DNA from: DASWJZ01 sp038211615
GTDB lineage: Bacteria; Pseudomonadota; Alphaproteobacteria; Rhizobiales; Afifellaceae
NCBI GenBank assembly: GCA_038211615.1
Contig: JBBQVL010000011.1
Coordinates: 13,890 to 77,889 of the forward strand
Direction of reading: 5' to 3'
DNA length: 64,000 nucleotides
Shown piece after piece: positions 61,196 to 64,000 of this stretch; position 1 is the first letter of the stretch, and each line of letters starts with the position of its first letter. The position numbers and the translations under genes were made by a program. The notes under the pieces were generated by a model, which searched no databases, was not told the DNA's origin, and saw nothing but the letters and a program-made list of their open reading frames with translations.

Positions 61196-62229
61196 TGCCC
61201 GGCAATGGCGTTCGGGTCCTCTACGTCGACGACGATCCGGGCATAGCGCGGCTCGTCGAGAAGGCGCTTGGCCGTCGCGGCTACCACGTCGAGCATGTCA
61301 GCAACTACCAGGCCGCGCTCGAACGGCTCGAAAGCGGCGGCATCGATGCCATCGGGCTCGACCATTTCATGCCGGGCGGGACCGGCCTCGACCTCCTGAA
61401 TGCGCTTCAAGGTCGCGTCGACGCCCCGCCAATTGTCTACGTGACAAGCTCGGGCGACACGGCCCTTGCTGTCGCGGCGCTGAAGGCGGGGGCGGCCGAC
61501 TATGTCCCGAAGGATGTCGCCGGCGAGTTCCTCGAGCTGCTCGGCTCGGCAATCGACGGCGCGATCGAGCAGAAGCGGCTCGTTCGCGAGAAGGCGGCAG
61601 CGGAGGAGGCTGTCCGCGAGCAGCGCGACCGGGCCGAGATGCTGCTCCGCGAGGTCAACCACCGCGTCGGAAATTCACTGGCGCTCGTCGGTGCGCTGGT
61701 GCGCATGCAATCCCTGGTGCTGCAGGATCCGGCGGCCGTGGCGGCGCTGAAGGAGTCGCAGGCCCGCATCAACGCGATCGCGCGCCTGCACAAGCAGCTC
61801 TACACCTCCGACGATGTCCGCTTCGTCGCCATCGGATCGTTCGTCGGCAGCCTCGCCGACGATCTCCAGACGACGATGCGCGCCGAGGGCAGCCCGCACA
61901 ATGTTCGCCTGGAGACCGACGATTTTTCCGTTCCGACCGACAAGGCCGTTTCGGTCGGCGTGCTGGTCACGGAGCTTCTGACCAACGCCTACAAATATGC
62001 CTATCGGAACGGCGCCGCCGGCGAAATCCGCGTCTCCATCACCCGCGCCGACGACAGGGCGAAGGTGGTCGTCGAGGACGATGGCGTCGGCTGGGACGGG
62101 ACAGGGGTGCCCATCGGCACCGGTCTTGGGTCGAAGATCGTCAGCGCCATGGCGACGAACCTGCGCGCCGACATGAGCTTCGATCCGCAGCACAAGGGCA
62201 CGCGGATCGCGCTCAACTTCCCGATCTGA
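61195..62229 (+). CDS. REC-HisKA_2 hybrid histidine kinase
   Basis: 344 residues. N-terminal receiver domain (VLYVDDDPGIARLVEKAL, acceptor Asp in AIGLDHFMPGGTG, lysine in ADYVPKDVAGEF), a linker coiled coil and a HisKA_2/HATPase kinase (phospho-His in LLREVNHRVGNSLALV, LVTELLTNAYKYAY, and VVVEDDGVGWD). Similar kinases feed the PhyR general-stress pathway in alphaproteobacteria; that link is inferred only. It overlaps the DUF1638 gene by 17 bp tail-to-tail. Confidence 0.92.
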   Translation: MPGNGVRVLYVDDDPGIARLVEKALGRRGYHVEHVSNYQAALERLESGGIDAIGLDHFMPGGTGLDLLNALQGRVDAPPIVYVTSSGDTALAVAALKAGAADYVPKDVAGEFLELLGSAIDGAIEQKRLVREKAAAEEAVREQRDRAEMLLREVNHRVGNSLALVGALVRMQSLVLQDPAAVAALKESQARINAIARLHKQLYTSDDVRFVAIGSFVGSLADDLQTTMRAEGSPHNVRLETDDFSVPTDKAVSVGVLVTELLTNAYKYAYRNGAAGEIRVSITRADDRAKVVVEDDGVGWDGTGVPIGTGLGSKIVSAMATNLRADMSFDPQHKGTRIALNFPI

Positions 62230-62875
62230 CGGCGGGCGTTTCGGTCGGCGGCCTGCCGGGGAGCCTGTTCAGGAATCCTGCGAGATCGCCCATGCCGGTC
62301 GTGCGCATCTCGAAGGCCAGCCCCAGCTGCTCCGCCGCCGCGCGGGCCTTCGTCTCGAGCTCGGCATCGTCGCTCTGCGCCAGGTAGATGAGCCGGCGGT
62401 AATTGCCGAAATACATGTCGCGCAACTCGGGATGCCGGTCGAGCCCGAGCGGTTCGATGACGAAAGTTTCGAACTGGCGCGCAAGGAAGTCGGTCAGGAA
62501 GAAAGCGTCGATGTCGTCGTCGGCCCGCGCCGCGAACGCCTCGTTCCCCCAATAGAAGGAATAGCAGTGCGGGCCGGCGATGCGCTCCACGCCTTCTTCC
62601 GCGCACACCTTGTCAAGCTCGCCCTGCGTTCCGCATTCGGCATATCCGATGACGATCCGCGCATAACGCCCGCGGTTCTCCTGAACCAGTTTTCGCACGC
62701 CCGGAGCGATCTTCTCAGGCCGGTTGTGCCATTGGGCGGGGAGGCAGGTCAGCTCGACATGGTCGAGCCGGTTGGCCTCGACGATCGCGCCAATCTCGCG
62801 CGCCAGCGCCCCGCAGGCGATGACGAGAAGCTTTTCGGGACTGTCGGGTGCGCGCTCGGCCATTCCATTCCGCAT
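62213..62875 (-). CDS. DUF1638 protein of corrinoid methyl-transfer clusters
   Basis: 220 residues. DUF1638 is shown by LLVIACGALAREIGAIVEAN, LTCLPAQWHNRPEKIAPGVR, IGYAECGTQGELDKVC and HCYSFYWGNEAF; conserved cysteines and a late DxxFLTDFLARQFE are seen. The family is found beside MtbC-type corrinoid proteins and MttB-like methyltransferases in archaea and alphaproteobacteria, with no proven activity. Starts at 62875 or 62863 are both plausible (ATG-CGG-AAT-GGA-ATG). Confidence 0.88.
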   Translation of the reverse strand: MRNGMAERAPDSPEKLLVIACGALAREIGAIVEANRLDHVELTCLPAQWHNRPEKIAPGVRKLVQENRGRYARIVIGYAECGTQGELDKVCAEEGVERIAGPHCYSFYWGNEAFAARADDDIDAFFLTDFLARQFETFVIEPLGLDRHPELRDMYFGNYRRLIYLAQSDDAELETKARAAAEQLGLAFEMRTTGMGDLAGFLNRLPGRPPTETPAVRSGS

Positions 62876-62940
62876 ATGGCATTTCCCGCTGTCGTCGGCC
62901 ACCCTGCAATGAGGGCGAGCGAGTCCGGGAGGCGGGGTCG

Positions 62941-63267
62941 ATGGCGACAGGGCAGGACCTTCGGAAATGTGCGCTCGCGCTGGAAGGCACCGCCGAGCAG
63001 CCGCACTTCGACCGCCAGGCCTTCAAGGCGAGACGCATTTTCGCGACGCTTGCTGCCGATCAGCTTACCGCCAACATCAGGCTCCCGCCCGAAGAGCAGG
63101 AGTTTCGCTGTGCGGCGCATCCCGACGCGTACAGGCCTCTTCCCAACAAGTGGGGCGCGCAAGGCTGGACGACCGTCTTTCTCTCCGTCCTGACCAGCGA
63201 GGAGCTTTCGGTGGTGCTCGCCAGCGCCTGGCGTCACCAGCAGAACGTCGTGCGCGGCCGGCGCTGA
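62941..63267 (+). CDS. MmcQ/YjbR family protein
   Basis: 108 residues. CALALEGTAEQPHFDRQAFKARRIFATL and NKWGAQGWTTVFLSVLTSEEL are the YjbR/MmcQ core, a small double-psi-like domain that may bind DNA. The function is unknown. It is divergent from DUF1638 (65 bp) and ends 2 bp from the convergent corrinoid-protein gene, so it is an insertion of the plus strand into the methyl-transfer cluster. Confidence 0.87.
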   Translation: MATGQDLRKCALALEGTAEQPHFDRQAFKARRIFATLAADQLTANIRLPPEEQEFRCAAHPDAYRPLPNKWGAQGWTTVFLSVLTSEELSVVLASAWRHQQNVVRGRR

Positions 63268-63269
63268 CT

Positions 63270-63972
63270 TCAAGCGTCTGCCGGCGGCCTGTTGTGCTTG
63301 CGGCGGATCAGATCCTTTGCCGTCTCCACCGCCACCGCCGCGTCGCGGCAGTAGGCGTCGGCGCCGACCGCCTTGCCGAATTCCTCGTTCAGCGGCGCGC
63401 CGCCGACCAGCACGATGTAGTTGTCGCGGATGCCCTTCGCCTTCAGCGTGTCGATGACCACCTTCATGTAGGGCATGGTGGTGGTGAGCAGCGCCGACAT
63501 GCCGATGATGTCCGGCTGGTGCTCCTCGATCGCGGCGAGATAGTTCTCGACCGGGTTGTTGATGCCGATGTTGATGACCTCGAACCCGGCGCCCTCCATC
63601 ATCATGGCGACGAGGTTCTTGCCGATGTCGTGGATGTCACCCTTTACCGTGCCGATCACCATCTTGCCGATTTTCGGCGCGCCGGTCTCGGCCAGCAGCG
63701 GACGGAGGATGAACATCCCCGCCTTCATGGCGTTCGCCGAAAGCAGCACCTCCGGCACGAACAGGATGCCGTCGCGGAAATCCTCGCCGACGATGCGCAT
63801 GCCCTCGACCAGCGCCTTGGTCAGCACGTCATAGGGCGTCCAGTTGCGCCCGAGCAGGAATGTTCACCCCCTGCTCGATCTCCTCCTTCAGCCCGTCATA
63901 GAGGTCGTCATGCATCTGGGCGACGAGGTCCTCGTCGGAAAGTGCGCCAAGATCGATGTCGTCGTCGGCCAT
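63270..63972 (-). pseudogene. MtbC-type corrinoid protein, frameshifted
   Basis: Corrected length 233 residues. From 63972 the frame MADDDIDLGALSDEDLVAQM leads through a helical Cap domain to EQGVNI. At 63857-63858 one extra G on the plus strand shifts the frame; after removal the protein continues LLGRNWTPYDVLTKALVEG into the B12-binding domain with GDIHDIGKNLV (DxHxxG, cobalt-ligand His), IGMSALLTTTMPYM and VLVGGAPLN. As sequenced, only the C-terminal 185 residues from an internal Met at 63827 remain readable, without the Cap helices. The protein carries the methyl group from the substrate methyltransferase to the THF enzyme. The break may be a sequence error. Confidence 0.9.
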
Positions 63973-64000
63973 CCGGGAACCCCGTCACGAAAACGCCCGC

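Overview
The window looks like chromosomal DNA from a high-GC alphaproteobacterium, most probably of the order Hyphomicrobiales (Rhizobiales). The best markers are a giant GPR/RgsE-type polar-growth coiled-coil protein (43712-50500), the NepR-EcfG general stress pair with its own GGAAC-N17-CGTT promoter (26355-27263), a PlcP-Agt lipid-remodelling pair (33003-34843), and a cobalamin methyl-transfer cluster of the rhizobial type (54044-63972). The placement is inferred from gene content, not from a tree.

Left part (1-25 kb). The window opens inside an asparagine-synthetase-like gene that has lost its glutaminase Cys. It is divergent from an HPr-kinase-like gene that ends one base from a tRNA-Ala(CGC); together they look like the edge of a lasso-peptide-type island. 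Then come an ECF sigma/anti-sigma pair, yggT-yggU, a ParA ATPase, ppa, a GNAT enzyme, and a tmpA-tmpB-metallohydrolase operon for 2-trimethylaminoethylphosphonate (tmpA is frameshifted). Next are an adenylate cyclase, typA, two tandem small secreted proteins, a nitronate monooxygenase, a MarR-Bcr/CflA efflux pair, an anion permease, argG, a LysE exporter, and an operon of a small protein (frameshifted), a secreted monohaem cytochrome and a sedolisin.

Middle (25-43.5 kb). A diacylglycerol-kinase-like enzyme precedes nepR-ecfG. Then follow topoisomerase IB, an orphan form-II CoxL-like molybdenum hydroxylase, an EamA permease, an FAH-family hydrolase, plcP-agt, a threonine-dehydratase-like enzyme, an MFS carrier, dgcN-dgcA for D-glutamate catabolism, and a four-gene Mla-type lipid transporter.

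Right part (43.5-64 kb). The GPR-like gene encodes about 2262 residues with two membrane helices, twenty 29-residue repeats and about 32 hendecads. It is divergent from a Hpt-fold protein that has lost its phospho-histidine. Ferredoxin and ferredoxin reductase genes follow. The rest is a corrinoid methyl-transfer set on the minus strand: a corrinoid protein (frameshifted), a DUF1638 protein, a virulence-factor-domain protein, a MetV-like protein, MetF, a methyl-THF:corrinoid methyltransferase and a RACo-like reactivator. A three-gene two-component system and a YjbR protein on the plus strand interrupt it. The substrate-specific methyltransferase (MttB/MtgB family) is expected just beyond the right edge. 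An ATAAAGA-GT-TCTTTAT palindrome upstream of the methyltransferase gene resembles methionine-cycle (SahR-type) operators.

Three otherwise well-conserved genes (tmpA, the small protein at 24479 and the corrinoid protein at 63270) are each broken by one base next to a short G/C run. Sequencing or assembly indels are at least as likely as true pseudogenes. A possible theme is quaternary-amine and phosphorus scavenging: TmpAB would release phosphate and glycine betaine, the corrinoid set could take methyl groups from betaines into tetrahydrofolate, and PlcP-Agt would spare phosphate in membranes.
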